The translations under genes and the position numbers were made by a program. From the NCBI RefSeq assembly GCF_900451175.1, contig NZ_UGJJ01000001.1:186001-250000 (forward strand): DNA of 64,000 bases, given 5' to 3'. Under the pieces are notes generated by a model. It worked only from the letters and a program-made list of their open reading frames with translations, was not told where the DNA came from and did no database searches. The stretch is from Kingella potus (lineage in GTDB: Bacteria > Pseudomonadota > Gammaproteobacteria > Burkholderiales > Neisseriaceae). Of this stretch, positions 42,951-51,941 are shown piece by piece; the first letter of the stretch is position 1; each line of letters begins with the position of its first letter.

Positions 42951-43386
42951 CCGCCCAAACATACAAATGCGGCCTGCCTTTACTGTTTTTAACCCGTTTC
43001 AGGCCGTCTGAAAACCACTCCCGTCCGGCAAAGCCCGTTTTCGTTTTTCAGCGTTTTTGCTCCATTCCGAACCGGCTTCGCGCAAAACCCCTTCCCAATC
43101 CGTTCGCAAACGAAAAACAAGCCGCACAGCCGGCCGGTGTTTTTTTGATTCCGCACAAAGAAAGCCGCCACCCCGTTTGCAAGCCCGCCCGATAACTGAT
43201 AGCATTTTGCACCAATAGCCGTCCGCTACAAGAAATACGACACCCGCGCCACCGGCGCGGCATACGCAGAACCGGGCGGCAAGACCCACACGGGTACAGG
43301 ACGTTTTTCAGACGGCCTGCCCCGCTGCATCAAAAAAGGCGGCTTTGCCGTGTTCCGTAACTCTCAAATCATGAAGGGATAATCCC
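42951..43386. other. Gene-free leader region of aceE
   Basis: These 436 bases hold one DUS (43001), one inverted DUS (43307-43318) and the aceE ribosome site (GAAGGG). From about 43199 to 43381 the plus strand is open without an ATG and shows coding-like third positions (KKYDTRATGAAYAEP...). It may be a gene remnant or chance. I see no RNA gene or clear promoter. Confidence 0.4.
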
Positions 43387-46062
43387 ATGTCCAACAAACC
43401 CAACGACATCGATCCAATCGAAACCCAAGAATGGCTGGATGCGCTCAGTTCCGTGCTGGAAAACGAAGGCTCGGAAAGAGCGCATTTTCTATTGGAAAAC
43501 CTGGTGAAATACACCCGCCGGCGCGGCGTGCACCTGCCGTTTGATGCGACAACCGCCTATCTGAACACCATCCCCACAGGCAAAGAACAAAAATCCCCGG
43601 GCAACCACGAACTCGAACACCGCATCCGCTCCGTCATCCGCTGGAATGCGGCGGCAATGGTGCTGCGCGCCAGCAAGAAAAATCTGGAACTGGGCGGCCA
43701 CATCGCCTCCTTCCAGTCTTCCGCCACCCTGTACGACGTAGGCTTCAACCACTTTTGGCGCGCCAAAAACGAAGCGGCCGGCGAAGAAGGCGATTTGGTC
43801 TATATCCAAGGCCACTCCGCACCCGGCTTCTACGCCCGCGCCTATATCGAAGGCCGCCTTACCGACGAACAGCTCGACAACTTCCGTCAGGAAGTCGGCG
43901 GCAAAGGCCTGCCCTCCTACCCGCATCCCCACCTCTTGCCCGATTTCTGGCAGTTCCCCACCGTATCCATGGGTTTGGGGCCGCTGATGGCGATTTATCA
44001 GGCGCGTTTTCTGAAATATCTGGAATCGCGCGGCCTGGCCAAAACCAAAGGCCGCAAAGTATGGTGTTTCTGCGGCGACGGCGAAATGGACGAGCCCGAA
44101 AGCCAGGGCGCGATCGCACTGGCCGCACGCGAAGGTTTGGACAACCTGATTTTCGTCATCAACTGCAACCTGCAACGTCTCGACGGCCCGGTACGCGGCA
44201 ACGGCAAAATCATCCAAGAGCTGGAAGGCAACTTCCGCGGTGCGGGCTGGAACGTGCTGAAAGTCATCTGGGGCAGCCGCTGGGACGGCCTGCTCGCCCG
44301 CGACACCAACAACGCCCTCAAACAACGTATGGAAGAATGCCTCGACGGCGACTACCAAACGTTTAAATCCAAAGACGGAGCGTATGTGCGCGAACACTTC
44401 TTCAACACCCCCGAGCTCAAAGCCCTCGTGGCCGATATGTCCGACGACGAAATCTGGGCATTAAACCGTGGCGGCCACGACCCGCACAAAGTCTATGCCG
44501 CCTATCACGAAGCCGTAAACAACCCGGACGGCCGCCCCACCGTGATTCTTGCCAAAACCATCAAAGGCTACGGCATGGGCGCATCCGGCGAAGGCCAGAA
44601 CATCGCCCACCAGGCGAAAAAAATGGACGTGAAATCGCTCAAACAGTTCCGCGACCGCTTCGGCATCAATGTGAGCGACGAGCAGATCGAAAGCGGCAAC
44701 CTGCCCTACTTCCGCTTCCCCGAAGACAGCCCCGAAATGCAGTATATGCGCGAACGCCGCAACAGCCTCGGCGGCTACCTGCCCCAGCGCAACCCCAACA
44801 CCGAGGCCCTGCCGATTCCCGCCCTGAGCGACTTCGACGCGCAGCTCCAATCCAGCGGCGACCGCGAATTTTCCACCACCATGGCTTTCGTGCGCATCCT
44901 CGCCACCCTGTTGAAAGACAAGCAGATCGGCCGCCGCATCGTTCCCATCGTTCCCGATGAGAGCCGTACCTTCGGCATGGAAGGTATGTTCCGCCAATAC
45001 GGCATCTGGAATCCCAAAGGCCAGCAGTACACCCCGCAGGACAAAGACCAGCTCATGTTCTATAAAGAGAGCGTGGACGGCCAAATTTTGCAGGAAGGCA
45101 TCAACGAACCCGGCGCGATGGCCGACTGGATTGCCGCTGCCAGCAGCTACGCCAACAACCGCTTCGCCATGATTCCGTTCTATATTTACTACTCCATGTT
45201 CGGATTCCAGCGTGTCGGCGACCTCGCATGGGCAGCAGGCGACCTGCACGCGCGCGGCTTCCTCTTGGGCGGCACCGCCGGACGCACCACACTCAACGGC
45301 GAAGGCCTGCAACACGAAGACGGCCACAGCCAGGTACAGGCCGACCTCATCCCCAACTGCATATCCTACGACCCCACCTTCTCCTACGAAGTGGCCGTCA
45401 TCGTCCACAACGGTTTGCAGAGAATGTACGTCGATAACGAAGACGTATTCTTCTACATTACCCTGATGAACGAAAACTACACCCACCCCGCCCTGCCGCA
45501 GCGCGAAGGTATCGAAGAGCAGATACTCAAAGGTATGTATCTGCTGCGCGAAGGCGGCGAAGGCGGCAAACGCGTACAGCTTATGGGTTCGGGTACCATT
45601 TTGCAGGAAGTCATCCACGCCGCCGACCTGCTGAAAAACGACTTCGGCATCGAAGCCGATATTTGGTCCTGCCCCTCTTTCAACCTGCTGCACCGCGATG
45701 CCATCGAAGCCGAACGCTACAACCGCCTGCACCCTTTGGGCGAACGGAAAGTCCCCTATGTAACCGCCCAGCTCGAAGGACACGAAGGCCCCGTGGTTGC
45801 CGCCACCGACTACATCCGCAGCTTCGCCGACCGCATCCGCGCCTATATTCCGAACGACTACCATGTCCTCGGCACCGACGGATTCGGCCGCTCCGACAGC
45901 CGCGCCAACCTGCGCTCCTTCTTTGAAGTAGACCGCTACCACGTTGCGGTAACCGCCCTGAGCGCACTGGCCGACCAAGGAAAAGTCGACAAACAAACCG
46001 TGCAGCAGGCCATCGAAAAATACGGCATCCAAGCCGACGTTGCGCCAAGCTGGAAACGTTAA
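43387..46062 (+). CDS. aceE: Pyruvate dehydrogenase E1 component (homodimeric type)
   Basis: An 891-residue thiamine-diphosphate enzyme that decarboxylates pyruvate and acetylates the lipoyl groups of AceF. The ThDP/Mg motif runs CFCGDGEMDEPES to NCNLQRLDGPVRGNG; the N-terminus DIDPIETQEWLDALSSVLE is typical. The length is close to E. coli AceE (887). It heads the aceE-aceF-lpdA cluster, with 308 bases to aceF. Confidence 0.98.
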   Translation: MSNKPNDIDPIETQEWLDALSSVLENEGSERAHFLLENLVKYTRRRGVHLPFDATTAYLNTIPTGKEQKSPGNHELEHRIRSVIRWNAAAMVLRASKKNLELGGHIASFQSSATLYDVGFNHFWRAKNEAAGEEGDLVYIQGHSAPGFYARAYIEGRLTDEQLDNFRQEVGGKGLPSYPHPHLLPDFWQFPTVSMGLGPLMAIYQARFLKYLESRGLAKTKGRKVWCFCGDGEMDEPESQGAIALAAREGLDNLIFVINCNLQRLDGPVRGNGKIIQELEGNFRGAGWNVLKVIWGSRWDGLLARDTNNALKQRMEECLDGDYQTFKSKDGAYVREHFFNTPELKALVADMSDDEIWALNRGGHDPHKVYAAYHEAVNNPDGRPTVILAKTIKGYGMGASGEGQNIAHQAKKMDVKSLKQFRDRFGINVSDEQIESGNLPYFRFPEDSPEMQYMRERRNSLGGYLPQRNPNTEALPIPALSDFDAQLQSSGDREFSTTMAFVRILATLLKDKQIGRRIVPIVPDESRTFGMEGMFRQYGIWNPKGQQYTPQDKDQLMFYKESVDGQILQEGINEPGAMADWIAAASSYANNRFAMIPFYIYYSMFGFQRVGDLAWAAGDLHARGFLLGGTAGRTTLNGEGLQHEDGHSQVQADLIPNCISYDPTFSYEVAVIVHNGLQRMYVDNEDVFFYITLMNENYTHPALPQREGIEEQILKGMYLLREGGEGGKRVQLMGSGTILQEVIHAADLLKNDFGIEADIWSCPSFNLLHRDAIEAERYNRLHPLGERKVPYVTAQLEGHEGPVVAATDYIRSFADRIRAYIPNDYHVLGTDGFGRSDSRANLRSFFEVDRYHVAVTALSALADQGKVDKQTVQQAIEKYGIQADVAPSWKR

Positions 46063-46370
46063 GTGCGCAAGGCGGCCTGTGAACACCGTTTTCGCGATTT
46101 TCAGGCCTCCCCGCACAGACGTAAGGCCTTTCAGACGGCCTCACAGCAGCCGGCAATGCGTCCTGCACGCGCCCGGACATACCAAGCTGCCGAAAGGCCG
46201 TCTGAAAAAGCATTACCGTAATCCGGCAGAAAACATAACGGCAGACAAGCCGCAAATGTTTTGGAAGACGGGAACAGCCCGGAAAAAGTCCGTCCGAAAA
46301 GAAAAAACGTTTTCAGACGGCCTCCGCAGGCAGCCCGTCCTTCCCCCAAACAAATAACCTAAGGAAAAAC
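46063..46370. other. Spacer between aceE and aceF
   Basis: The 308 bases contain an inverted DUS (46130-46141), a DUS (46195-46206) and another inverted DUS (46312-46323); the last two could pair over a long loop. No gene or promoter is convincing. The aceF ribosome site AAGGAAAA is at the right end. Confidence 0.5.
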
Positions 46371-47987
46371 ATGAGCATCGTAGAAATCAAAGTCCCCGAC
46401 ATCGGCGGCCACGAAAACGTGGACATCATCGCCGTGGAAGTCAAAGCAGGCGACACCATCGCCGTGGACGATACCCTGATTACCCTCGAAACCGACAAAG
46501 CCACTATGGACGTACCTGCCAGCGATGCCGGCTTGGTTAAAGAAGTACGCGTCAAAGTAGGCGACAAAATCTCCGAAGGCGGCGTGATCCTTACCGTCGA
46601 AACCGACGCGGCAGCCTCCGCAGCTCCTGCTGCGGCCGCACAGCCTGCCGCCGCAGCGGCACCCGTTCAGAGTGCGCCCGCTGCCGCCGGCGGCGCAACC
46701 GTCCAAGTCCTCGTACCCGACATCGGCGGCCACACCGGCGTGGACGTGATTGCCGTCGAAGTCAAGGCCGGCGACACCGTCGCCGTGGACGATACCCTGA
46801 TTACCCTCGAAACCGACAAAGCCACGATGGACGTACCCTGCACCGCCGCAGGCGTGGTTAAAGCGGTCTGCCTGAAAGTGGGCGACAAAGTTTCCGAAGG
46901 CAGCGTCATCATTGAAGTGGAAACCGCAGGCGCAGCCCCCGCACCTGCCGCTTCTGCGCCCGCTCCTGCTCCCACACCTGCCGCCCCTGTCCAGCCGGCT
47001 TCCGCACCCGCTCCGTCTGCCGCACCCGTTGCCGCATTCGGCAGCACGCCCGTCAACGAAACCGGTTTTGCCAAAGCCCACGCCGGCCCCTCCGCCCGCA
47101 AACTTGCCCGCGAATTAGGCGTAGACCTTAGCCTTGTCAAAGGCAGCGGCGCGAAAGGCCGCATCACCAAAGACGACATCAAATCCTACGTCAAAGCCGC
47201 CATGCAGGGCGGAGCGGGCAAACCCGCCGCCGCTGGCGCATCTTTGGGCGGCGGACTGGATCTCCTGCCGTGGCCGAAAGTCGATTTCGCCAAATTCGGC
47301 GAAATCGAAGTCAAAGAACTCTCCCGCATCAAAAAAATCTCCGGCCAAAACCTGTCGCGCAATTGGGTGGTCATCCCGCACGTTACCGTCAATGAAGATG
47401 CGGACATGACCGAGCTGGAAGAATTCCGCAAACAGCTCAACAAAGAATGGGAGCGCGAAGGCGTGAAACTCTCGCCGCTGGCCTTCATCATCAAAGCCAG
47501 CGTTGCCGCCCTTAAAGCCTTCCCCGAGTTCAACTCGTCCTTAGACGGCGATAATCTGATTCTGAAAAAATACTTCCACATCGGCTTTGCCGCCGACACG
47601 CCCAACGGCTTGGTTGTGCCGGTAATTAAAGACGTGGATAAAAAAGGCCTGAAAGAAATCAGCCAAGAGCTGACCGAGTTGAGCAAAAAAGCCCGCGAAG
47701 GCAAGCTCAAACCGCAGGAAATGCAGGGCGCGTGCTTTACCATTTCCAGCCTCGGCGGCATCGGCGGCACCGGCTTCACGCCGATTGTGAACGCACCCGA
47801 AGTAGCCATTTTGGGCGTGTGCAAATCGCAGATGAAACCGGTATGGAACGGCGCATCGTTCGAGCCGCGCCTGATGTGTCCGCTGTCGCTGTCGTTCGAC
47901 CACCGCGTGATCGACGGTGCGGCAGGTATGCGCTTTACCGTATTCCTGGCCAACCTGTTGAAAGACTTCCGCCGCATTACGCTGTAA
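46371..47987 (+). CDS. aceF: Dihydrolipoamide acetyltransferase (PDH E2), two lipoyl domains
   Basis: A 538-residue core of the pyruvate dehydrogenase complex. Two lipoyl domains are present, with lipoylated lysines K43 and K150 in ETDKATMDVP, joined by Ala/Pro-rich flexible linkers. A peripheral-subunit-binding domain follows (ARKLARELGVDLSLVKGSGAKG). The catalytic domain ends with SLSFDHRVIDGAAG, bearing the active His and Asp. E. coli AceF has three lipoyl domains; here a further one sits on LpdA. Confidence 0.97.
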   Translation: MSIVEIKVPDIGGHENVDIIAVEVKAGDTIAVDDTLITLETDKATMDVPASDAGLVKEVRVKVGDKISEGGVILTVETDAAASAAPAAAAQPAAAAAPVQSAPAAAGGATVQVLVPDIGGHTGVDVIAVEVKAGDTVAVDDTLITLETDKATMDVPCTAAGVVKAVCLKVGDKVSEGSVIIEVETAGAAPAPAASAPAPAPTPAAPVQPASAPAPSAAPVAAFGSTPVNETGFAKAHAGPSARKLARELGVDLSLVKGSGAKGRITKDDIKSYVKAAMQGGAGKPAAAGASLGGGLDLLPWPKVDFAKFGEIEVKELSRIKKISGQNLSRNWVVIPHVTVNEDADMTELEEFRKQLNKEWEREGVKLSPLAFIIKASVAALKAFPEFNSSLDGDNLILKKYFHIGFAADTPNGLVVPVIKDVDKKGLKEISQELTELSKKAREGKLKPQEMQGACFTISSLGGIGGTGFTPIVNAPEVAILGVCKSQMKPVWNGASFEPRLMCPLSLSFDHRVIDGAAGMRFTVFLANLLKDFRRITL

Positions 47988-47993
47988 CAAACC

Positions 47994-48027
47994 TTTTCAG
48001 ACGGCCTCTCCAAAGGCCGTCTGAAAA
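47994..48027. terminator. Outward-facing DUS palindrome between aceF and lpdA
   Basis: TTTTCAGACGGCCT (ending 48007) and AGGCCGTCTGAAAA (starting 48014) form a 14-bp stem with a 6-base loop, followed by AAA rather than T on the plus strand. It may modulate readthrough into lpdA. Confidence 0.5.
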
Positions 48028-48088
48028 AAATAAGGCTGCCGTTTGCGGCAGAAAGACATTTGCTCCCGCACAAGCATAAAGGTAAAAA

Positions 48089-49882
48089 ATGAGCTTGATC
48101 GAATTAAAAGTCCCCGACATCGGCGGACATGAAAACGTGGACATCATCGCCGTAGAAATCAAAGCCGGCGACACAGTTGCCATCGATGACACCCTGATTA
48201 CTTTGGAAACCGACAAAGCCACCATGGACGTGCCTTCCGAAGCGGCCGGTGTGGTAAAAGAAGTAAAAGTTGCAGTCGGCGGCAAAATCTCCGAAGGCGG
48301 CCTGATTGCCGTAATTGAAACAGCCGCAGCGGCAGAAACCGCCAAATCCGAAGCAGCACCTGCGCCCGCTGCGCAGCCCGAAGCACCGAAAGCCCCCGCA
48401 CCCGCACCGCAGGCGGCCTCCTTCGGCGGCACCGCCGATGCCGAATACGACGTAGTGGTATTGGGCGGCGGGCCGGGCGGATACTCTGCCGCCTTTGCCG
48501 CCGCCGACGAAGGTCTGAAAGTCGCCATCGTCGAGCAGTACAAAACCCTCGGCGGCGTATGCCTGAATGTGGGCTGTATCCCGTCCAAAGCCCTGCTGCA
48601 CAATGCGGCAGTCATCGACGAAGTCAAACACTTGGCCGCCAACGGCATCAAATATCCCGCGCCGGAAATCGACATCGACATGCTGCGCGGTTACAAAGAA
48701 AAAGTCATCGGCAAACTCACAGGCGGCCTGGCCGGCATGGCCAAAGCCCGCAAAGTCGATTTGATTCAAGGCAAAGGCGAATTTGTCGGCTCGAACCATA
48801 TCGAAATCAGCCTGACCGAAGCGGCGCAATACGACGGTGAAATTACCGAAACCGGCGAGAAGAAAACCATCGCCTTCAAAAACGCCATCATTGCCGTGGG
48901 CAGCCGCGTGGTAAATCTGCCGTTTATCCCGCAAGACCCGCGCATCGTGGACAGCACGGGCGCACTCGAATTGCGCCAAGTGCCGCAAAAAATGCTGGTT
49001 ATCGGCGGCGGCATCATCGGCTTGGAAATGGGTACGGTGTACAGCACGCTGGGCGCGCGCCTCGACGTAGTCGAAATGATGGACGGCCTGATGCAGGGCG
49101 CAGACCGCGATTTGGTCAAAGTGTGGGAAAAAATGAATGCCCACCGTTTCGACAACATCATGACCAACACCAAAACCGTGGCTGTAGAAGCCAAAGCAGA
49201 CGGCATCTATGTGAGCTTTGAAGGCGAAAAAGCCCCCAAAGAGCCGCAGCGTTACGATTTGGTACTGGTGGCCGCAGGCCGTGCGCCCAACGGCAAACTG
49301 TGCGGCGCGGAAAAAGCCGGCGTGGCCGTTACCGATCGCGGTTTTATCGAAGTCGATAAGCAAATGCGTACCAACGTGCCGCACATCTACGCCATCGGCG
49401 ACGTGGTCGGCCAGCCCATGCTGGCGCACAAAGCCGTACATGAAGGCCACGTTGCCGCTGAAAACTGCGCCGGCCACAAAGCCTATTTCGATGCACGCGT
49501 GATTCCCGGTGTGGCCTACACCGATCCCGAAGTGGCTTGGGTGGGTGTAACCGAGGAGATTGCCAAGCGCGACGGCATCAAAATCACCAAATCCGTGTTC
49601 CCGTGGGCTGCTTCCGGCCGTGCGATTGCCAACGGTCGCGACGAGGGCTTCACCAAGCTGATTTTCGATGCCGAAACCGGCCTGATTATCGGCGGCGGCA
49701 TTGTCGGCACGCACGCCGGCGATATGATCGGCGAAATCTGTCTGGCCGTCGAAATGGGCTGCGATGCGGAAGACATCGGCAAAACCATCCATCCGCACCC
49801 GACTTTGGGCGAGAGCATCGGTATGGCTGCCGAAGTGGCAATGGGAACGTGTACCGACCTGCCGCCGCAGAAAAAGAAATAA
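48089..49882 (+). CDS. lpdA: Dihydrolipoamide dehydrogenase with N-terminal lipoyl domain (P64k type)
   Basis: A 597-residue E3 that reoxidises dihydrolipoamide. Residues 1-80 are a lipoyl domain with K43 in ETDKATMDVP, an Ala/Pro linker follows, then FAD-binding VVLGGGPGGYSAA and the redox-active disulfide C158/C163 in GGVCLNVGCIPSK. The C-terminal HPHPTLGES holds the catalytic His. The lipoyl-E3 fusion is the form known from meningococcal P64k. AAAGGT precedes the ATG. Confidence 0.97.
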   Translation: MSLIELKVPDIGGHENVDIIAVEIKAGDTVAIDDTLITLETDKATMDVPSEAAGVVKEVKVAVGGKISEGGLIAVIETAAAAETAKSEAAPAPAAQPEAPKAPAPAPQAASFGGTADAEYDVVVLGGGPGGYSAAFAAADEGLKVAIVEQYKTLGGVCLNVGCIPSKALLHNAAVIDEVKHLAANGIKYPAPEIDIDMLRGYKEKVIGKLTGGLAGMAKARKVDLIQGKGEFVGSNHIEISLTEAAQYDGEITETGEKKTIAFKNAIIAVGSRVVNLPFIPQDPRIVDSTGALELRQVPQKMLVIGGGIIGLEMGTVYSTLGARLDVVEMMDGLMQGADRDLVKVWEKMNAHRFDNIMTNTKTVAVEAKADGIYVSFEGEKAPKEPQRYDLVLVAAGRAPNGKLCGAEKAGVAVTDRGFIEVDKQMRTNVPHIYAIGDVVGQPMLAHKAVHEGHVAAENCAGHKAYFDARVIPGVAYTDPEVAWVGVTEEIAKRDGIKITKSVFPWAASGRAIANGRDEGFTKLIFDAETGLIIGGGIVGTHAGDMIGEICLAVEMGCDAEDIGKTIHPHPTLGESIGMAAEVAMGTCTDLPPQKKK

Positions 49883-49913
49883 GCATTCCGCCGGCATGTA
49901 AAGAGCCGCACAG

Positions 49914-49945
49914 AGGCCGTCTGAAAATGTGTTTTCAGACGGCCT
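49914..49945 (+). terminator. DUS-pair terminator of the pyruvate dehydrogenase cluster
   Basis: AGGCCGTCTGAAAA (49914) pairs with TTTTCAGACGGCCT (ending 49945), followed by TTTTCT, 32 bases after the lpdA stop. Confidence 0.8.
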
Positions 49946-50114
49946 TTTCTAATGTGATTGTTTGCTTAAACACAAAAAACGCCGCCCAAGCACATTCAAT
50001 CCGCATCATGGCCGCCCTGCGCACCGTCTGCGGCCGGCCGTATGATATGTGTTTGTACCATTTCGCTATATAATCGTACTTCGGGCAGACAAAATCCTCC
50101 GGAAAGGAAAAGGT

Positions 50115-50315
50115 ATGGCAACGGAAAAAATCTACTACGCGGCAGTTATTCTCACCGCTGCCGTTTCCGTGCTGCTTTCTCCTTTTTTCCTTGTCCGCCG
50201 CAGCCGCAGCGGTCGGAAAGCCGTCCCGCCCTCCAAACGGCAGTGGCGGATTGCCTTTGCCGCCAATTTTACCGCCGCAGCCATCCTACTGCTGGCCTGG
50301 TATCTTTGGTTTTAA
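50115..50315 (+). CDS. Small membrane protein of unknown function
   Basis: A 66-residue protein with two hydrophobic helices (YYAAVILTAAVSVLLSPFFLV and FAANFTAAAILLLAWYLWF) joined by a basic loop (RRSRSGRKAVPPSKRQWR). GGAAAAGG lies directly upstream of ATG 50115. The DUF4124 gene follows 23 bases later, so the two are probably an operon. I do not recognise a family. Confidence 0.65.
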   Translation: MATEKIYYAAVILTAAVSVLLSPFFLVRRSRSGRKAVPPSKRQWRIAFAANFTAAAILLLAWYLWF

Positions 50316-50338
50316 CCTTAAACAAGAAAGGAATATCC

Positions 50339-50830
50339 GTGAAAACAAAATACGCCGCCGCCCTGTTACTGGCCTCCGCACTGCCCGCCTCCGCCGCCGT
50401 TTACACCTGCACCGACAGCAAAGGCCGCACCACCTATACTTCTGCTCCCGTGCAAGGCAGCAGCTGCAAAAAAGACGATTTAGACCGCGCCTCCACTTAT
50501 TCCACCCTGCCCGCACCGAAGAGCAGCTACCAGCCGGCGCAGACATACGGACAACAACCATCGTCGGCCAAGCAACAGCCTTCCGTTGCCACCTTGGGTG
50601 CGGACGAACAGAAACCGGCCAGTCGTGATCAGATTGCCGCCGCCCGCAAACGCCTCAGCGATGCCAAAAAAGCCTTGGAAGAAGGCAAAAAAATACGCTA
50701 CGGCAACGAGCGCAATTATGCGAAATACTTGGAGCGGATTGCAGGCTTGGAAAAAGAAGTCAAACTGGCGGAAGAAAATCTGGCCAAGCTGTTGGGCACC
50801 GGCAGCGGCAGCGGTATATCTTCGTATTGA
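50339..50830 (+). CDS. Secreted DUF4124-like protein with a coiled-coil tail
   Basis: A 163-residue protein starting at GTG 50339, behind AAGAAAGGAA. The signal peptide is KTKYAAALLLASALPASA. The mature start VYTCTDSKGRTTYTSAPVQGSSC is the DUF4124 pattern with two cysteines likely disulfide-bonded. A Ser/Gln/Pro-rich linker and a long charged helix follow (RKRLSDAKKALEEGKK, YLERIAGLEKEVKLAEENLAK). It is presumably periplasmic. Function is unknown. It resembles the protein at 34183-34653 in layout. Confidence 0.75.
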   Translation: MKTKYAAALLLASALPASAAVYTCTDSKGRTTYTSAPVQGSSCKKDDLDRASTYSTLPAPKSSYQPAQTYGQQPSSAKQQPSVATLGADEQKPASRDQIAAARKRLSDAKKALEEGKKIRYGNERNYAKYLERIAGLEKEVKLAEENLAKLLGTGSGSGISSY

Positions 50831-50853
50831 TACCGGACCGTTCCGCAAAGAAA

Positions 50854-50894
50854 AGGCCGTCTGAAAAAAGCGATATGCTTTTTTCAGACGGCCT
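50854..50894 (+). terminator. DUS-pair hairpin with an 18-bp stem
   Basis: AGGCCGTCTGAAAAAAGC (50854) and its complement ending 50894 close a 5-base loop, followed by TTTTC, 23 bases after the DUF4124 stop. It also lies beyond the end of the convergent RluA-type gene. Confidence 0.8.
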
Positions 50895-50962
50895 TTTCTT
50901 TTATAGCGGAATGAAGCAGCCGGGATACAAGGCAGCAAGACGCGGCAGAGCCGCAGGTTTTT

Positions 50963-51892
50963 TTACAACATCCGCCTGCTTTCAAAGTGCCGCTTTTCTC
51001 CGGTAAACGGGTCGGTAAAGGCAATCGAACGCGCAAGCAGTTTCAACGGTTTGGCGTAATCGGGCAAACCGTCGGGCAGCGGCACGGGATAGAGCGGATC
51101 GTTCAGAATCGGCAGCCCGAGCGAGGCCATATGGACGCGCAACTGGTGTTTCTTGCCGCTGATCGGACGCAGACGGTAGAGGGCAAGGCCGCCGCCCAAG
51201 TCTTGCACGTCTTCCACCACAGTATGCGCATTGGCGGCACCTGCGGTTTCACACATCAGAAAAAACGGATGGCCGCGCTCAATGCGCGATCGGATGTGCA
51301 GCGGAAGTGCCATTCCGGTGCGGGCGGCGGCAAGTGCTTCATAGCTTTTTTCCACCCGCCGTTCCTGAAACAGCATCTGGTAGGCGCTGCGGCTTTCGCG
51401 GCGGCGGCAGAACAACACCACGCCCGCCGTATCCTTGTCGATGCGGTGCAGCGGCGCGATTTCGTCAGGGTCGGTGTCCTGCAATTCCGGACGCAGACGC
51501 AGGCGGGTCAGCAGCGTTTCGCGCAGAAAGCGTCCGCTGGGCACCACCGGCAGAAAATGCGGTTTGTCCACGGCAAGCAAATGCCCGTCCGTATACAGGA
51601 TTTCCTCTTGAAACGGAATTTCCGGCTCGTCGGCCGCCACGGCCTCGCGGTAGTAAAACAGCCTGCCGCCCGGGACAAACGGCGCGTCGGGGGCAAGCGG
51701 CCGCCATTGGCTGTCGAAAATCCCGCCGGCCGCCAGCCGCGCCAGCCACGTTTCCCGAGGCACATAGGGGAAACGGCGGCAGAGATAGTCGGCCAAAAGC
51801 GTGCCCGCCAAAGCCGAATCGCAGGGCAGGTTCAGATAACTGGGGCGGATGCCGTCCGAACCCGGACGGGGATGCTTATTCGTAAACTTCAT
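50963..51892 (-). CDS. RluA-family 23S rRNA/tRNA pseudouridine synthase
   Basis: A 309-residue enzyme converting uridine to pseudouridine in RNA. The catalytic aspartate lies in HRIDKDTAG (D152), a variant of the usual HRLDxxTSG. Other marks are VDKPHFLPVVPSG and the C-terminal GKKHQLRVHMASLGLPILNDPLY. The N-terminal 60 residues include an S4-like segment (YVPRETWLARLAAGGIF). The RNA target cannot be assigned. An exposed 50-base gap separates it from recB upstream, so it may share the recB transcript. Confidence 0.87.
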   Translation of the reverse strand: MKFTNKHPRPGSDGIRPSYLNLPCDSALAGTLLADYLCRRFPYVPRETWLARLAAGGIFDSQWRPLAPDAPFVPGGRLFYYREAVAADEPEIPFQEEILYTDGHLLAVDKPHFLPVVPSGRFLRETLLTRLRLRPELQDTDPDEIAPLHRIDKDTAGVVLFCRRRESRSAYQMLFQERRVEKSYEALAAARTGMALPLHIRSRIERGHPFFLMCETAGAANAHTVVEDVQDLGGGLALYRLRPISGKKHQLRVHMASLGLPILNDPLYPVPLPDGLPDYAKPLKLLARSIAFTDPFTGEKRHFESRRML

Positions 51893-51941
51893 AACGCGGT
51901 ATCCGTGTTTTCAGACGGCCTGTTTTGTTTTCCGGCAAGGT

